Source: JACKII01 sp963974445 (lineage in GTDB: Bacteria > Pseudomonadota > Alphaproteobacteria > Bin95). Taken from it: a DNA stretch of 16,376 nt. Shown piece by piece: positions 15,382 through 16,376 of the stretch. Below the pieces are notes generated by a model. It made no database searches. It saw nothing but the letters and a program-made list of their open reading frames with translations, and was not told the origin of the DNA. The stretch is taken from assembly GCA_963974445.1 (NCBI GenBank), contig CAXBDI010000091.1, positions 1 through 16,376 on the forward strand, read 5' to 3'. The translations under genes were made by a program, and so were the position numbers. The stretch's first letter is position 1; each line of letters starts with the position of its first letter.

Positions 15382-16376
15382 ATGCGTGTTTACTATGATC
15401 GTGACGCCGACTTGAACCTGATCAAGGGCAAGAAAGTCGCCATTCTAGGGTATGGCAGCCAGGGCCACGCCCATGCCAACAACCTGCGGGACTCCGGCGT
15501 TGCGGAAATCGTAGTCGGTCTGCGCCCGCACTCTGGCAGCGCACCAAAAGCCAAGGACGCTGGCTTCAAGGTGATGGCGCCAGCCGAAGCCGCTGGCTGG
15601 GCCGACGTCGTGATGATGCTGACCCCGGACGAGGGCCAGGCAGCGCTGTATGAGCAGGACATTGTCGACAACATCCGTCCGGGTGCCGCGCTCTCTGTCG
15701 CGCACGGGCTGTCGATCCACTTCAACCTGATCAACCCGCGGACCGACATCGACGTGTTCATGGTCGCACCGAAAGGCCCCGGCCACCTGGTGCGCAGCGA
15801 GTACGTGCGCGGCGCCGGCGTGCCGTCGCTCATCGCCATCCACCAGGACGCGAGCGGCAACTGCCATGACCTGGCCCTGTCGTATGCCTGCGCCAATGGC
15901 GGTGGCCGTGCGGCGGTGATCGAGACCACCTTCAAGGAAGAGTGCGAGACCGACCTGTTCGGCGAGCAGACCGTGCTCTGCGGCGGGCTGACCGCGCTGA
16001 TTCAGGCAGGCTTCGAGACCCTGGTCGAGGCCGGTTATGCGCCGGAGATGGCCTATTTCGAGTGCGTGCATGAGGTCAAGCTGATTGTCGACCTGATCTA
16101 TGAAGGTGGCATGGCCGGTATGCGCTACTCCGTCTCGAACACGGCGGAATACGGCGACTACACCCGCGGCCCGCGCATCATTGATGCATCGGTCAAGGAG
16201 CGGATGAAAGAGGTACTGAGCGAAATCCAGCGCGGCGAATTCAGCCGCGAATGGGTGCTGGAGAACGCCGCCGGCCAGACCAGCTTCAAGGCGAAGCGCC
16301 GCCTCGGCGCCGAGCACCAGTTGGAGGAGGTTGGCGCCCGTCTGCGCGGCATGATGCCGTGGATCGGCGAAAACGC
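15382..16376 (+). CDS. ilvC: ketol-acid reductoisomerase (partial, cut by window end)
   Basis: The first 331 codons of IlvC, which isomerises and reduces acetolactate with NADPH and Mg2+ to dihydroxyisovalerate. It starts MRVYYDRDADLNLIKGKKVA. The Rossmann motif GYGSQGHAHA begins near residue 24. KGPGHLVRSEY is the conserved link to the knotted domain. The metal ligands D191 and E195 (ETDLFGEQ) and E227 and E231 (YFECVHEVK) are present. The Ser of SNTAEYGDY is retained. The sequence ends near MMPWIGEN, the region where class I (short-form, ~339-residue) enzymes finish, so only a few codons are missing. The ATG at 15382 has AAGGA 11 bases upstream. Length to this point and the absence of a second knotted domain indicate class I. 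Confidence 0.95.
   Translation, partial: MRVYYDRDADLNLIKGKKVAILGYGSQGHAHANNLRDSGVAEIVVGLRPHSGSAPKAKDAGFKVMAPAEAAGWADVVMMLTPDEGQAALYEQDIVDNIRPGAALSVAHGLSIHFNLINPRTDIDVFMVAPKGPGHLVRSEYVRGAGVPSLIAIHQDASGNCHDLALSYACANGGGRAAVIETTFKEECETDLFGEQTVLCGGLTALIQAGFETLVEAGYAPEMAYFECVHEVKLIVDLIYEGGMAGMRYSVSNTAEYGDYTRGPRIIDASVKERMKEVLSEIQRGEFSREWVLENAAGQTSFKAKRRLGAEHQLEEVGARLRGMMPWIGEN

Noticed and set aside
15445..16317. 290-codon minus-strand open frame opposite ilvC
   Set aside because: Antisense shadow of ketol-acid reductoisomerase.

Overview
The window looks like the chromosome of a GC-rich alphaproteobacterium. The run mrp, hflK, hflC, DUF2065, Do-type protease, serB, miaA, ilvB, ilvN, ilvC resembles what is seen in Rhodospirillales-like and related alphaproteobacteria. 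That placement is inference from gene order and protein style, not from a search. I see no rRNA, tRNA, CRISPR array or intact mobile element.

The left part (about 1-5633) is accessory. On the minus strand lie the first 48 codons of a MocR-type (GntR/aminotransferase) regulator cut by the window edge, a small NTF2-like/lumazine-binding-like protein, and a 1098-residue signalling protein that joins a SAM domain, a class III adenylate cyclase, a STAND-like ATPase and a helical-repeat tail. An identical 13-bp motif lies upstream of both the MocR gene and the NTF2-like gene. Between the cyclase and a plus-strand alpha/beta hydrolase is a decayed C-terminal piece of an IS256-family transposase, with a frameshift and an apparent in-frame deletion. 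It ends a few dozen bases before the hydrolase start.

The middle (5617-10920) is a membrane and protein quality-control block. Mrp/ApbC, a P-loop Fe-S carrier, faces left and overlaps the hydrolase tail to tail by 17 bp. Rightward come hflK, hflC and a 61-residue DUF2065 membrane protein, then after a 196-bp gap a Do/DegP-type periplasmic protease with two PDZ domains. HflK-HflC form the membrane complex that modulates FtsH, and the Do protease handles periplasmic damage, so the cluster is functionally coherent.

The right part (10937-16376) is housekeeping metabolism. serB (serine synthesis) and miaA (tRNA A37 prenylation) diverge from a 35-bp gap. The branched-chain amino acid set ilvB, ilvN, ilvC follows, with ilvC cut by the right edge. 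ilvB probably has its own promoter, whose -35 box overlaps the miaA stop codon; ilvN appears to start with TTG.

Most of the window is ordinary. The items most worth checking are the shared motif next to the truncated MocR gene, the SAM-cyclase-ATPase protein, the IS256 relic ahead of the hydrolase, and the ilvN start region. I did not find convincing evidence of an undescribed multi-gene system.
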